DNA of 64,000 nucleotides from Sordaria brevicollis (GCA_033439795.1 JAUTDP010000001.1:5394001-5458000), one strand, 5' to 3'; numbered from the stretch's first letter, positions 29,483 through 40,770 are shown. A program made the numbers and translations. The notes: generated from the sequence alone by a model not told the origin.

Positions 29483-31196
29483 ATGGTCAAACCCCAACGC
29501 GCCCTCCAGGCTATAGCCCTCGCAGCTACCTTACCCAACACCATTAAAGCCCAATCCGGCAGCGACTCGTCCTCCTCCACCTCCTCCTCCAACCGCCGAC
29601 CCTCCCTATCCGAAACCCTCAAAGCCCACAACGACACCCTCTCCACACTTAACTCCTACATCCAAACCCGGCAAGACTTATTCGCCGCCATCAACAGCAC
29701 CTCCGACATCACCATCCTTGCGCCCAGCAACGATGCCCTGAACGGACTCTTCAGCAACTCCGCGGTCATGGCCGACTTCAACTCCGATCCAGACCTGGTC
29801 GAAGCCTTTTGGAATTACCATGTCCTAAAGGGGGTGTGGTGGACTAGCAATCTCACCTCCGGCACCTCCACCACTTCAACCTCAGCAGCAAAGAAGAAGA
29901 GGAAGAAGCGAGATGGCACTGATATCATAGATGAAGACGGTCTAGACGGGCAATCCCTCTTTATCCCCACGCTCTTAGACCCCGACATAACGTCCTACGC
30001 CAACGTCTCTGGTGGTCAACGCGTTATCGCCCGCTCTTCCACATCTAGCAGCAACGGAGAAACGGTCGTGTCCTTTTATTCAGGGACGACATCAAACAAC
30101 CAGCAACAAAAATCCACCATCACCCACGCAAACTTTAACTTCTCGGGCGGGACGATTCATATCATCGACCACGTTCTGACATTACCATCCCGACTCAACG
30201 ACACCTTGGCCTCCTTTGGTCCTTCATCTTCCAGCTCTTCCTCCTCATCCACAAACCAAAACGACGACACCTCAGACCAAGACCTCCTCTCCCTAACCGC
30301 CTCCGTCGGCGCTCTTAGCAGAGCCAACCTAACCAATCTTTTTAATACCCAACGCGATATCACAATGTTCGTCCCCTCCAACTCCGCCTGGAACTCCGTG
30401 GGCAGCGTGGTGTCGGACATGGATGAGGATGAACTCGCCAAAATAATGGGATATCATGTTTTGAGTGGCACGGGGGGCAGGGTGTTTTATAGTGATTTGT
30501 TGGAGCAGGCGTTTTCGTCGGATGATAGTAGTGGTGGAAGTAGTGGGGGGGATAGTGGGAGCAGTGATGTGGAAAGTGGTGGGACTAGTGGGACCGAATA
30601 TGATGATGAGGATGACCAGAGAGAGTTTGAGAAGGATTATGACACTGTGGAGGGCGGGAAGGTGAAGGTTAGGGTTGTTGATGGGTCAGGGTCTAGTTCG
30701 GGTAATGGAAAGGAGGATGACGATGGTGATGATGATGGTGGAAGTGGTGAAACGCAGGTGTTTGTTAATGGGGCGAGGGTGGTCAAGAGTGATGTGTTGG
30801 TGGAGAACGGGGTTGTGCATATTGTTGATGGGTGAGTCCTCGTTCCGTCCCCTTTTCCACTCCCCTATCTGGATTGCAGGTACTAATAACGAAATATTGT
30901 TCAGTGTCCTCAACCCAAGTAACTCAACCGCAACACCGATACCGACCGCTAGTTCAGAGCCTGTTCAATGGGACGGAGCGACGACCACGAACAGCATTCC
31001 GTTCACTTCGGGCGTTCAGGCGCCGACCACTTCCCTAGGTCAGGATAGTGGCAGTGTGACCACCGAAACTTCGACGATCACGGTCGGAGGACCCTCGCCT
31101 CCTGCAGCAACGTCCGGTACAGGAGGAAAAGTTGTTACGTTTGCGCTTGGGATGATGCTATCATGGGGAGGTGTTTGTGTTTTCGCGAATCTGTAA
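29483..31196 (+). CDS. Secreted fasciclin (FAS1) repeat protein, probably GPI-anchored
   Basis: Two exons, 29483-30831 and 30905-31196, give 546 residues; the intron is 73 bp (GTGAGT...TCAG, phase 2). The start at 29483 gives a signal peptide (MVKPQRALQAIALAATLPNTIKA). The first FAS1 domain (about 40-240) has SDITILAPSNDAL, a YHVLKG motif and GGTIHIIDHVLTLP. The second (about 260-455) has RDITMFVPSNSAW, YHVLSG and GVVHIVDGVLNP. The second domain is interrupted by a Ser/Gly/Asp-rich acidic insert of about 80 residues. A Ser/Thr/Pro stalk and a hydrophobic C-terminus (VVTFALGMMLSWGGVCVFANL) after SGTGG suggest a GPI anchor. FAS1 proteins act in cell adhesion or wall association. Confidence 0.9.
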
Positions 31197-31417
31197 TCAT
31201 GGCCATGATCAGATTCTTTATCCGGGGTTTCCTTTCCAGAAGGGAAGCGGATTTGGTTGCACATTAACAAGCTGGCGGTGAGTTTACCACAGACATAATA
31301 GTATTTTGGGCAAGGGAGTGACTTATCTATGTCAGCTAGGGTATCTATACTGTAATTGAACCATAATGAATGCCTCTGTTGCCTCTTCGCAACGCTAGTC
31401 TCACACATTTCTACCTT

Positions 31418-33067
31418 TCACAATCGCCAGTACCTCCTTCCAAGCTTGTCCTTCTTAGACTGATGTCCATAGAAGCTCAGGTACTCGGCCTCTTCTACCA
31501 TCTCCTCCCAGATCATGTCATCAGGCGTGTACCCCATTCTAAGTGGACTTGGCCTGACAGGTTGATGGGGATGGACCTTCTCTTTGAGTTCCGTCAACTT
31601 GGCGGACCAGTTCCAATCCTCTTCCACGTTGTCGTCTTCCCCAATATCCTCAGGCCACACGGAATCAAGGTCGCCTTTGTCTTTATGTGACCCACAATCC
31701 ATTCTTAACTCAACCAGTTCAGAAGTGTCCGGAATCTCAACATCTTCACAGCTTGTCGCCGCGGATTGCTCGTCGTCTAAGCCACTGGAAGTCAACTCCC
31801 CAGAGGTGCCAGAACCCTGATGCCCAGTCTCTTCTGCCGAATCCTCATAAGTGTCCGCTTCGCCGACGCCTTCCTGTCTGTCCCACTGTGAAGTAACGCC
31901 ATGACTCCATTGAAACATTTTCATCTGTTCTTCTATCTCCGCTTCTCTTTTCCTGAACCTGTCTTGTTTTCGGATCTCTTGTCGATATTCTTGCATCTTA
32001 AACTGATAATCGATGCATTGGATCATGAACCCGACCTCCTCGACATGCTTGTTGAAAAACTTCAATTCGGCTGGTGACACAGTGAAGCAAGGCTGGGAGG
32101 AAATTGATGAAGTCGAGTAAATCGAGTAGACCGATGAACACGAGAAAATCGAGGGAGTCGAGCAATAGTATGTGGTGCCCGGGGAAGGTGTCGGTAGGCA
32201 GTGAAATGGAAAGATATCCAATGGCGTCCCGCATTCGAATTGGATGAATTGCCTGGAAAACGAGAAGTCGGCAGGACCAAATTGAGAATAGTCGATGACA
32301 GTGCATTTTCCAAGTATCGAGGCTTGGTGGCTAGGATAGTTCATGATTATTGGGCTCTCGGTGATGAACGTCTCGCGGCAAGGAGAGCTAGGTGGTGTGG
32401 TGAGGTCCTCTGACGCCTCATCCGTTGATGACTCCGAGTCTGGTGTTGTCTGGTTGAGCATCACAGTGATGGACGTTTCGGATCCGTCCGAGGTATCGTC
32501 TCCGTCGTCTGCTTCTTCAGGCTCTCCAGACACGTTGTTAGTATTCGATGCCGGTCCATCCCAGATTGGTACTGAAAACCCCCTAGAGCTTGTCCCGCTC
32601 GTATCCGCATCTTTGTCAACGCCAACATGCTCAATATTGCTGGCTTCTGTGCTAGAAGAGGCTGTATCGTCGTCATGCTGCCCCAGCTCTCTCCGAACGG
32701 ATCCCTTATCAGGGTTCTTGCAATGGCCCGGAGTGTCGTCCTCCCAAATCACCTTCCTCTTAACTCCACAACGCCACTTAGTAAGGCGAGCACATGATTC
32801 CTTAGATGATTTGTCTTTAGTGTGCTCCCACTCGCAAAGATCCTCATCCGAGTCCTCGTCAGTGTCGTCAGAAGTGGTGTCACTATCGTCTTCGATATTT
32901 TGATCCGTATCGTCAGACTCTGGATTGTCCGTTGTAGTGGCTGTGGTAGACTCTGCGATTGCGGCAGCGGCATCCTCAATCATCGGCCTCAGCTGTTTTG
33001 TCAAGAGGTCGTGGTACCGCTCGAGGCGGCGACGCATAAGACGTCGATGTTTGTAGGACATGGACAT
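31418..33067 (-). CDS. Acidic, largely disordered protein of unknown function
   Basis: A single exon of 549 residues. I recognise no domain. The N-terminus (KHRRLMRRRLERYHDLLTKQL) is basic. Long Asp/Glu/Ser/Thr-rich tracts follow (about 45-75, 180-230). A Ser/Tyr/Cys-rich patch lies in the middle (YYCSTPSIFSCSSVYSIYS). Next comes a helical stretch (HVEEVGFMIQCIDYQFKMQEYRQEIRKQ...EEQMKMFQW) that may form a coiled coil. The C-terminus (MGYTPDDMIWEEMVEEAEYL, ending KLGRRYWRL) looks ordered. No signal peptide is visible. An unbroken 549-codon frame of consistent composition supports a real gene, but the function is unknown. Confidence 0.65.
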   Translation of the reverse strand: MSMSYKHRRLMRRRLERYHDLLTKQLRPMIEDAAAAIAESTTATTTDNPESDDTDQNIEDDSDTTSDDTDEDSDEDLCEWEHTKDKSSKESCARLTKWRCGVKRKVIWEDDTPGHCKNPDKGSVRRELGQHDDDTASSSTEASNIEHVGVDKDADTSGTSSRGFSVPIWDGPASNTNNVSGEPEEADDGDDTSDGSETSITVMLNQTTPDSESSTDEASEDLTTPPSSPCRETFITESPIIMNYPSHQASILGKCTVIDYSQFGPADFSFSRQFIQFECGTPLDIFPFHCLPTPSPGTTYYCSTPSIFSCSSVYSIYSTSSISSQPCFTVSPAELKFFNKHVEEVGFMIQCIDYQFKMQEYRQEIRKQDRFRKREAEIEEQMKMFQWSHGVTSQWDRQEGVGEADTYEDSAEETGHQGSGTSGELTSSGLDDEQSAATSCEDVEIPDTSELVELRMDCGSHKDKGDLDSVWPEDIGEDDNVEEDWNWSAKLTELKEKVHPHQPVRPSPLRMGYTPDDMIWEEMVEEAEYLSFYGHQSKKDKLGRRYWRL

Positions 33068-34140
33068 GGTGTTCGGTTTGTGTTTCCAGCGTTGATTTCA
33101 GGTTTGAGGGTGTCGTGAATGTACAGAACCTTATCCAGATTTCGATCTTGTGGAAAGATTAAGATGCGAGAGAATTGAATGGCGACGATGGTTAGGGTCG
33201 AAAGGTTACTGGGTTTGAGACAGGAACCAAATCGAAACCCAAGTCAAGGCAGGACAAAGAGGCTGGCAGCTGGCAGCTGGCAGATGTGACGAGTGGTGAC
33301 CAGTTGACCCTGTCTTGAATGGAAACAGTGAAGGGGTTGGAACCAACTGGCGATGGTGGGTGAATGGGATCAAAGGTGTCATGACTCCACGGAGATACAT
33401 TCATTAGGTCCAAAAGCTCTCAAGGTCCTCCCATCCCGCGCTCGCATTGTGTCATAGCAAGCAAAGAACGTATCATGAGCAGATTAAGCCTCCAGGCTAC
33501 CACTCTTGAAACGTAGATATGCGAGGTAACTTCCCAACAACGAGTGGAAAGACAAACAGAGTGGACTCCCTCCTGCCTTATCACACACCTGCTCTTTCCC
33601 GTTTGACTGTCTGAAGAGTCTTGGCTGGTGGAGATAGCTTCATCGAAATATCCGCATTGGAGTGGTTGGAGACGAATTTGCGTGGGGTGCCTGACTTATC
33701 TCCATCGGCTTCGGATGGATGAGTTTTGTAGACGGCCTGACACTCCAAAGTTTGCCCATGTCGATGTATCGTCAGAGCCAAGCTTCCATCCTCTTCTCAC
33801 CCTACTCCCATGACAGATCAATCACCAACACCGGAAAGCACAATTCCATAAACGACACAACCAACTCCGATAGAACAGAAGAACAAAGATATCAAACCCA
33901 CCATGCTCTATGACTAATACAGTATTACATTATGCCCATCAAACATTGTATGTAGTACAACTGCAACAAACGCAAGGCTCTATTCCCAACCCTAGTCCAA
34001 CGAGAAAGCATCAATCAATGTTTCCCCCCAGTACGCCAAGCATGTGTGCTTTCTTCCCCGTATATCCTGTACTACTCAAAAATTATTCATCCATTCAGAC
34101 CTTCTCTTCGTCTTTGAGGGTACCCACTCCTCACTTCCAT
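33068..34140. other. Intergenic, 5' of the acidic protein and 3' of the phosphatase
   Basis: No supported gene. A short tandem copy of GGCAGCT (GAGGCTGGCAGCTGGCAGCTGGCAG) lies near 33260-33285. Confidence 0.5.
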
Positions 34141-37100
34141 TTAATCGCCCCTCCTCCTCAAAAACAACTCCAAAACAGCCCTCTGCTTCTCCTCCACCGC
34201 CTTCCTCTCCTTATCCTTGATTCCCTTCTGCTGTTGTGCCGATGCCCTGCACACCAACGGCCCAAACACCTCAGCGAAGCTCCTCTCCTTGCCTTGTCTC
34301 GCGGCCATTGCCGCCATGGCTTGTCCCGTTGACCCGGATGATGACGACGACGTGTTCCTCTTTACTAGTCCTGCGGTGAGAGACCGCCTGTTTAGCATAC
34401 TAAGCCGTACTGGGGTGGCGGTGTCTGATCTCAGGAGCTCCATGTCGGATTTGGTGACAGGAGAAAGATCGGTGGTAACCTTGGCTAGGGTGGCTGTCAG
34501 GAACACAAAGGAGATGTTGTGGTTGGGGGCCGTGGAGAGGATGTCGAGGATGGTGCCCTTGTCGTCTTCGTAGGCTGTCTCTTGGGGAGGGATCTTGGAG
34601 GCGGCTGTCGCACCTTGGCCTAGGGAGACGAGAGAGGCTTGCTCAATTCGTGACCAAAGAGACGTAGTAATGATACCGTCAGTGAGGCCGCGGAGGAAGA
34701 GCTGGAGAACCTCGGCAACGGTCTCGATGCGCTCGATTGCAGGGACCTCAGCGGCGAAGGCGTCGACGATGTGGGTCATGCCTACGTCGAGGGCGTCGAT
34801 AAGGTCTGCGGCACGGGAGGCACGGAGGGCCTTGTCGGTAACCCGCCAAGTGTCTTGCTCAAACGGCCAGCCGGATGATCTTGGTACTTTATACTCTTCT
34901 AGCATCTGCTCGTCCGCCAAGACCCGCTCTGTTACCGCTTCAAGGGCCTCCGTGAGCTTGAATAGCTCTTTGGGTGCAGCGCAGTGGACGTCCATCTCTT
35001 CTGGAACGGACATGACCTTACCGCCGTTCTTCTCGGTCAAGGAGTCAACGAACTTGCGAAGACCGCCCTCGGGTACCCGGATGAGCTCATCGATGGAACG
35101 ACCAATGCACGTGGGCATCCAAACACCGCGCACCGGGATGAAGTGATCCCGGCCATCCGTAACTCGGAGAATGAGTACCTCCTCCAACCTGTCCTTGCCG
35201 CTGTTGAACACTCTAGCCTGGTCTACATCATTGATATTGACCTCCAACAGCGCTCTGACTGTCTCCCCCGGCTCTAGTGTAACTTCCTTGCCCAGGTCTG
35301 GTAGTTGTGAATCATCAACGGCTGGTTCCGAAGATATGAAGGAGGTTCTTAGCCAAGGTGGCGGGTTCGGGCTGTCTTCCTTGGCAGGGGACGGTTTCTC
35401 GACAAACGAGAAGGTGCACGCCACTCGGCCTGTGTTTGCGAGTGTAAGTGTGGCGCTTTGCTTTTGTAAGAAGCGGACCTCTCCAAAGTCCACGAGTTCT
35501 TCGGCGGAATCCTGAGAGCCACCTGGACGCCCCGGCCCTCGGGTGTCGCGCGAGTCGTTGACCACAGTAAGAGAGGGACGACCCTCGTTCTCGGCGCGAT
35601 CGAGTTCCCACGCTACCTCAGAGTGAACCTTTGCCTTTAGGTCTGGCACCACGGCGTCGTAGTTAAGCGTAAAGATGGATATGATGGGCTTGTGGTCGGA
35701 AGATGTGATCCTCTGGTGAGACGTGTAGATGTCCTGGCGTATCCTATCCACCCAGTCGTCCCTGTCGTGCTGGTTCTCATTATCCTCGCCCTCGTCGTAT
35801 TCGTCGTACTCCAGTTGCGACACATTTGGAGCAGGCTCATCGTCGCCGTCGTTATCAGGATCGTAGTCGAAAAGCACTTCGTCATCGTCCCCAGGCTGGT
35901 CCATACCGCGAGCCTTCATCTCTTCGTCCTTCTTGCGCACGTCCTCAGCATCTTTAATCTTCTTATCATAGGCTTCCTTATCCTTGCGAGTGCGGTAGAG
36001 AATTCGATCACACCAACTAGGTGCCCGCCGCTTCTCGCTCGAGTCGAAGAGGCCGACAGTGCCAACGTCGTACTTGTAGGATGGGAGGAAGGTGATAGGG
36101 CCTTCATGCCAGCCCTCATGAAACAGTTTCTTTTGCTTGATCAGCCGGGTGAGCTGGTCATGGGGAAGCAACGAGTCCAGCGTTGCTTGTAGTGAAGTAG
36201 GGTCGTCGTGAGGGTCTGGCAAGAAGTCGTCAGGGTCGGGAAGCGCATCCAAGTCGGAATCACTGTCGTAGTCGGTAGGCTTGGTGTCTTCAGTGGAGCG
36301 GGTCGTTGTCGACTTGTCATCGTTTGTCTCGTCACCGGCTTCAGATGACGTGTCGGCATGCACAATAACGGGATCTCCTTCGAGAGAGTTGTCGCGCCTG
36401 AACGTTGGCCTGGGAGCACCGTATTCGCCCTTTGTATGCAACATCAAGAGGTGCCTGATGTCGTCGCCAGGAAGCCCATCCAAGCGGAAGTTGAGATCGC
36501 CAAACCAAAAGGCAAAGTCCTCGTCACCAATCTTCTCTTCAAAGTCCTCCGACACACCAGCAAAGTTGACGGGCTTGAAGCGAGCCCGACTAAGAATCTG
36601 GCCAACGTCCCAAATTCGTCGCTCGTTATATGTGTTTTCGATACCGCTCGCAAGGTGGCAGTTGACAAAGACTAGCCTGGTGGACTCGCCCAAAATAATG
36701 CGAGTGACGACAGCGCCCTTGTTGCCCATGTAACCGAGGAGGCCTGTGCCGACACTGACAGTGCTCACGTTGCTTATTGTTGGGGCAACCTCTGGAGAGG
36801 CATAGATGAGTAGCAGGAGGCCAGTCATTTGCTCCGAGACAACAAGTTTGTAACCCGGGGGAAGAGCGGCATCCAAGGCTGTCTTCCACTTTTGGGTAAT
36901 GGCCTCGTCTCCAGAATACACACGACTGACATATTGGGTTGCCGTGTTCAGGTCAACCACCTCTTGCAGTCCCAGCACATAGAGGCCAATCTTGTCCCCT
37001 CCGAGTACGTGTACCCCATCCTCGCCTTCGGTGTTCCCCTCAATGGCTGGGTTATGGTTCAGATTGAGAGTAGCGAGTGCCGTGTCGATTCCCTTGCCGT

Positions 37101-37320
37101 CGACAAACCAGCTGGCCAGGTCCTTATCCGTGCCAGGGCAAGCAGCCACATTCCAGGTTCCGACCTTGACGCGTATCCGATGAGGCCGAGTATACTCTTC
37201 GCGCCGGGCGTAGATGGCTTGGTGTAACGAGTGAGGGTTGGTTGTGCCCAGATCAACGACGTCGGTAGTAGACCCCGTGCGGGTGCGGCTAAGGGGTGGT
37301 GGTCCTTCGGAGGAGGGCAT
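34141..37320 (-). CDS. OCRL/INPP5B-like inositol polyphosphate 5-phosphatase
   Basis: A single exon of 1059 residues. The 5-phosphatase domain (about 45-570) shows the usual sequence of motifs: VKVGTWNVAACPG, LQEVVDLN, FVNCHLASGIENTYNERR, FWFGDLNFRLD, FLPSYKYDVGT, RAPSWCDRILYR and SDHKPIISIFTLNY. It is interrupted by an acidic Asp/Glu-rich insert between the FGDLNFRLD and FLPSYKYDVGT motifs, and by another before SDHKP. Next comes an ASH-type beta domain (about 630-770; FLQKQSATLTLANTGRVACTF). The C-terminal region is RhoGAP-like (about 800-1059), as in OCRL and INPP5B. These enzymes remove the 5-phosphate from PI(4,5)P2 or PI(3,4,5)P3 on Golgi and endosomal membranes. Whether the RhoGAP part is active cannot be judged here. 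Confidence 0.93.
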   Translation of the reverse strand: MPSSEGPPPLSRTRTGSTTDVVDLGTTNPHSLHQAIYARREEYTRPHRIRVKVGTWNVAACPGTDKDLASWFVDGKGIDTALATLNLNHNPAIEGNTEGEDGVHVLGGDKIGLYVLGLQEVVDLNTATQYVSRVYSGDEAITQKWKTALDAALPPGYKLVVSEQMTGLLLLIYASPEVAPTISNVSTVSVGTGLLGYMGNKGAVVTRIILGESTRLVFVNCHLASGIENTYNERRIWDVGQILSRARFKPVNFAGVSEDFEEKIGDEDFAFWFGDLNFRLDGLPGDDIRHLLMLHTKGEYGAPRPTFRRDNSLEGDPVIVHADTSSEAGDETNDDKSTTTRSTEDTKPTDYDSDSDLDALPDPDDFLPDPHDDPTSLQATLDSLLPHDQLTRLIKQKKLFHEGWHEGPITFLPSYKYDVGTVGLFDSSEKRRAPSWCDRILYRTRKDKEAYDKKIKDAEDVRKKDEEMKARGMDQPGDDDEVLFDYDPDNDGDDEPAPNVSQLEYDEYDEGEDNENQHDRDDWVDRIRQDIYTSHQRITSSDHKPIISIFTLNYDAVVPDLKAKVHSEVAWELDRAENEGRPSLTVVNDSRDTRGPGRPGGSQDSAEELVDFGEVRFLQKQSATLTLANTGRVACTFSFVEKPSPAKEDSPNPPPWLRTSFISSEPAVDDSQLPDLGKEVTLEPGETVRALLEVNINDVDQARVFNSGKDRLEEVLILRVTDGRDHFIPVRGVWMPTCIGRSIDELIRVPEGGLRKFVDSLTEKNGGKVMSVPEEMDVHCAAPKELFKLTEALEAVTERVLADEQMLEEYKVPRSSGWPFEQDTWRVTDKALRASRAADLIDALDVGMTHIVDAFAAEVPAIERIETVAEVLQLFLRGLTDGIITTSLWSRIEQASLVSLGQGATAASKIPPQETAYEDDKGTILDILSTAPNHNISFVFLTATLAKVTTDLSPVTKSDMELLRSDTATPVRLSMLNRRSLTAGLVKRNTSSSSSGSTGQAMAAMAARQGKERSFAEVFGPLVCRASAQQQKGIKDKERKAVEEKQRAVLELFLRRRGD

Positions 37321-38332
37321 GGTGGCGGATTATGCTATATATGTCGAGATGGTCTATTCGTCGTTCTCATGATTTGTAGGAGATATCCAGCAAGTAATTC
37401 GACAGGGCGTAAGACGGCAGAAGAGTTGGTGAGAATTGGTCGTGGTAGTTGGCGGTTAATGACCTCGAAGCTGGTTGGGCGCTTGGGCAGGACTGGGGCG
37501 TAAAGCTTCGAGATGGATGCTATAGAGTCAAAAGTGGAAGAGCAACGCCAGTAAACTCGTTGTTGTTTCAGAGAAGAATTCGGAGGCCAAGTCTAACCAT
37601 GGAACAAGTCGACATCTACCAAGGCCGAGTCATGGTGTTGATCACGGAGGAAATGTTGGACATGGAAAGTGACATGACCTCTGCCGTGTGTTGCGCTGGG
37701 CGTGAGGGGGTTGCCCTTGAGGTTGTAGCGCCCAGCCCTGTTCACAGGGAGATCAGGGACGCTGGTCCAGTGGACGATGACGCTGTTTCGAGCTTGTCCA
37801 CTGCCCCTGTCTTTATCGATCATCTGGTTCCACAAATGAGGCTTATCGGCGGCTTTTTAGTGGTTGGTAACCCGAGCTCTTCCAGATTTACCCCACCAAT
37901 TACTTGCGCGGCAGGCATCGCAACCTCGGGGGTACCTCTAGCTTGACGCCCAACACATCATCTCGTGGGCCGCTGGCTGTCATCCTTTCTGTTAGCTGCT
38001 TCAACACCAACTGGCCTCTATCATACTCATCATTCGTATCGCTTGATTGTACCGACCCTCGCCATCGACACAACTCTCCACATCCGCCTTTCTCCCTGTG
38101 CTTCGGACATCTACTCAGCGCAAACGACAACCACCCGTTCTGTCGAATCATTACTCTACATACAGTCAGTCCTCTTCTTCGTCGACAACACTATCGAAGC
38201 CGCGTATCCCGATCCCATCCATTGAGGTTCCCTGACACCACCAGCACACAGCAATACCACGCGCACATCTGGGCCTACCTCTACGCTTTTCTTCTCGACT
38301 CTTCGACTCTCCCTTAGCGAAATACTGCCACC
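37321..38332. other. Divergent promoter region, 5-phosphatase / DCP1
   Basis: About 1.0 kb without a supported gene. A 165-codon frame at 37449-37946 has no recognisable domain and overlaps the likely promoters. Confidence 0.5.
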
Positions 38333-39214
38333 ATGAGCGGGAGACCACAACCCCGAAAGGGGCGCAGTCGCAACAACCACTCTTACAACAACGGCGGCTC
38401 GCGAGACAGCGGTCACCGCTATGCGCAGCAGTCCGATTACGATAGCGACGCCATCAACAACAGCTATGCGGTCCAGCCCAGCGAAGACAACGTGCCAGAA
38501 GAGGACGAGACGGTAACCTATGCGCCCACCACCCGTACCAACTACGAGCTCAACATGTCGGTGCTAAAGCGCTACTACGTCAAAGACCTCCGCTCTATCC
38601 CCTTGACTTGTTCCTTCGTCCGGCTCTACGAATGGTCGTCAGCAACAAATTCATGGGAACTACGCGACACCGAGGGTCCCATGTTCCTGTGCGAGTGCGA
38701 GCCCAAAATTTCCAGGTCCGGCCTCGAACTACCACAGTCCACCCTCTTTGTGTTGAACCGGCGGAGCATGATAAACTTCAAAATCGATCTTTCCAAGGTC
38801 GAAATGTACGAGGCCACCAACGAAAAGTTTCTAAGCGTCAAGATGGAGTCCGACACAAACGAGCCCGGGAAAGCATACGGGTTTCATCTACACAGCTCGG
38901 AGGAGAAGGAAGGCGGTGATTCTCAGAGTCAGTTTTCTATGGACAGTCCCGACTGGGGTCTTATTGAGTCCCATTGGCAGAAGGCAAGGGCAGGCAGGCT
39001 CGAGGCTAGCTATGAGCAGACCGTGTTGAGCAGTGTGGCGGCTCCCGTCGTGGCAAATAACGAACAGGCGGCGCCAGCACCATGGGCATCCTTGGGGGCG
39101 TTTGGCGAACAGAGTGGAGGGAGCTCTTTGGCAGGGAGGCAGCTTAACATCAACGATCTCTTTGGTGCCGCAGCTCAGAGCAGTCAAGGCGGCCAAAGGC
39201 ATGGAGGAGGTTAG
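38333..39214 (+). CDS. dcp1: mRNA-decapping enzyme subunit 1 (DCP1-like)
   Basis: A single exon of 293 residues. The EVH1-like DCP1 domain spans about 68-195. It begins ELNMSVLKRYYVKDLRSIPL, continues SFVRLYEWSSATNSWELRDTEGPMFLC, then TLFVLNRRSMINFKIDL, and closes with YGFHLHSSEE. This matches the order of DCP1 blocks in yeasts and animals. The N-terminal 65 residues (Arg/Gly/Asn/Ser-rich) and C-terminal 90 (Ala/Gly/Gln-rich, including LNINDLFG) are low-complexity. DCP1 activates DCP2 for removal of the 5' cap and sits in P-bodies. The start is preceded by CTGCCACC, a good context. Confidence 0.88.
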   Translation: MSGRPQPRKGRSRNNHSYNNGGSRDSGHRYAQQSDYDSDAINNSYAVQPSEDNVPEEDETVTYAPTTRTNYELNMSVLKRYYVKDLRSIPLTCSFVRLYEWSSATNSWELRDTEGPMFLCECEPKISRSGLELPQSTLFVLNRRSMINFKIDLSKVEMYEATNEKFLSVKMESDTNEPGKAYGFHLHSSEEKEGGDSQSQFSMDSPDWGLIESHWQKARAGRLEASYEQTVLSSVAAPVVANNEQAAPAPWASLGAFGEQSGGSSLAGRQLNINDLFGAAAQSSQGGQRHGGG

Positions 39215-39522
39215 GGGAGAGCAGAGCATCGCAGTGTCTGACGGCAGACTTGTTTTTCTACAGCGAAATACCATACATCGACAGCGATGGCATACAGTTA
39301 ATACGTGCTATGCTTCAATGCTAGCAAGTTACGATGGAATGAGCAGGCCGACAAAAGCCCGGTACCGAATCTCTGGCTATACACCGTGTGAACTTTGTCC
39401 ATTGGAACTGTGCTGCTAACATCGATATTGGATGCTTCGACGTTTGTTTGTCCGCTTCTCTTCTTTTTCGCCTTACATCCAACATCTTCCACGGACCTAC
39501 CAGTCAAGTCAACAGCGCCATC

Positions 39523-40354
39523 ATGGCACCCACAAAGACTTCCCAACCTTCAATGCCATCATCGCCGTCAAGCACTATCCCTCTGCCCGAAATCCTCTTC
39601 GAAGCCGCCCAGACTCAACTTGATCTCATCTCCTCGTTCCGGCTTTGGCTCAACAAGCATAAACCGGTCGGGTTTTCCAGCAATGTCCATAATCAGCTTG
39701 AGTCAATTCTTGATCAATACAAAAACCGCATGGACGATCTGAAGTCACGATTCCGAGAGCCGACCCAACTCAAACGGGAAAGTCAAGATCAGGAAGACGC
39801 AATTCCAACAGATTCATGGAAGCTGCAAGTGTACCAAAAGCAAGAAACATCGGGCAAACCAGCACTTCTTATTACTATCGGGAGTCATAGCCCAGTCGAG
39901 GTCGAGTTCGAGAACAGGGATGAACTACACTCAGCCATGGGCGTAAGTTTGGGTTTTTTTGTTGATTGCAATTTATAGTCGAAGACTCGATGCTAATCTG
40001 GTGTGATCAACAGAATAACTACCTCGGATATATCACCAAAGTCTTCCAGGCTTTTGAGCAAGCTGAGAACGACCTCATCCAATTACTCATGATGTCGAGG
40101 GAGATTGAGGAAGAGAGGGATGCGTTGAGGTACGTATCCATACATTTTGCTGTCCGTCAAACAACCTGGCTAACGTGAGAACCGGCAGTCAACCACCAGA
40201 GGAAACAGTCCAGCAACACATCGACTTACTGAAAGAGTACAACGATATGAAAGACATCGGACAGCAGCTCATCGGCTTGATAGCCGAGAACAAGGGGTTG
40301 TCTATTGGCGCGTTGTATGAGGATGGGCAGTATGGGGTTACTGCTGATGATTGA
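39523..40354 (+). CDS. swi5: Swi5-like recombination mediator with N-terminal extension
   Basis: Three exons, 39523-39942, 40014-40129 and 40189-40354, give 233 residues. Introns are 71 and 59 bp with GTAAGT and GTACGT donors, and both junctions keep frame. The C-terminus matches Swi5/Sae3: a coiled coil (about 160-185; IQLLMMSREIEEERDALR), then QQHIDLLKEYNDMKDIGQ and LIGLIAENKGLSIGALYEDG. Swi5 works with Sfr1 to stabilise Rad51 and Dmc1 filaments. Known Swi5 proteins are usually about 85-240 residues long; here the first 140 residues (Ser/Pro-rich, then helical) are not recognised. The whole 233-residue model depends on the two splice junctions, which were placed by eye. Confidence 0.75.
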
Positions 40355-40770
40355 ATCTGCTGCGGTCGAGAAACATCAGGAAGGCAAAAGTTCTTGAGGG
40401 GAAGTCATCACTTAACGCATCATTTGGTTGTAAGTGGACTTCATTGTTTCGGAACAAGATACGACCTTTAGGGTGTCAAATCTCTCTCTCTCTCTCTTCT
40501 CTCTTGGTATGCTAACAACTCGGACTGTTTACCGCTGCAGGGTAAAGCAGTCCAATATGTACAAGCCCGGCAAGAATTTTGTACATAGGAAGCCATGTCC
40601 AGCCATCAAGGTCCAACAAGGTCCAGCTTAGTCCGTCTCAGTCCAATGCTGTGATCCGATCATCCCTTTCTTCCTTTTTTCCTTCAGTTCCGTCCTCTCA
40701 TTTCATTTCATTGGTATCATTCATCACTTTTCCTCCCTTTCACATTCCCAAAACACCCAAAGACAACCGC
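40355..40770. other. Convergent 3' flanks, Swi5-like / RNase N1
   Basis: No gene is seen. A (TC)n run lies at about 40481-40498. A cluster of GTCCA-rich imperfect repeats (GTCCAGCC, GTCCAACAA, GTCCAGCTTAGTCC) lies near 40597-40645. Confidence 0.5.
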
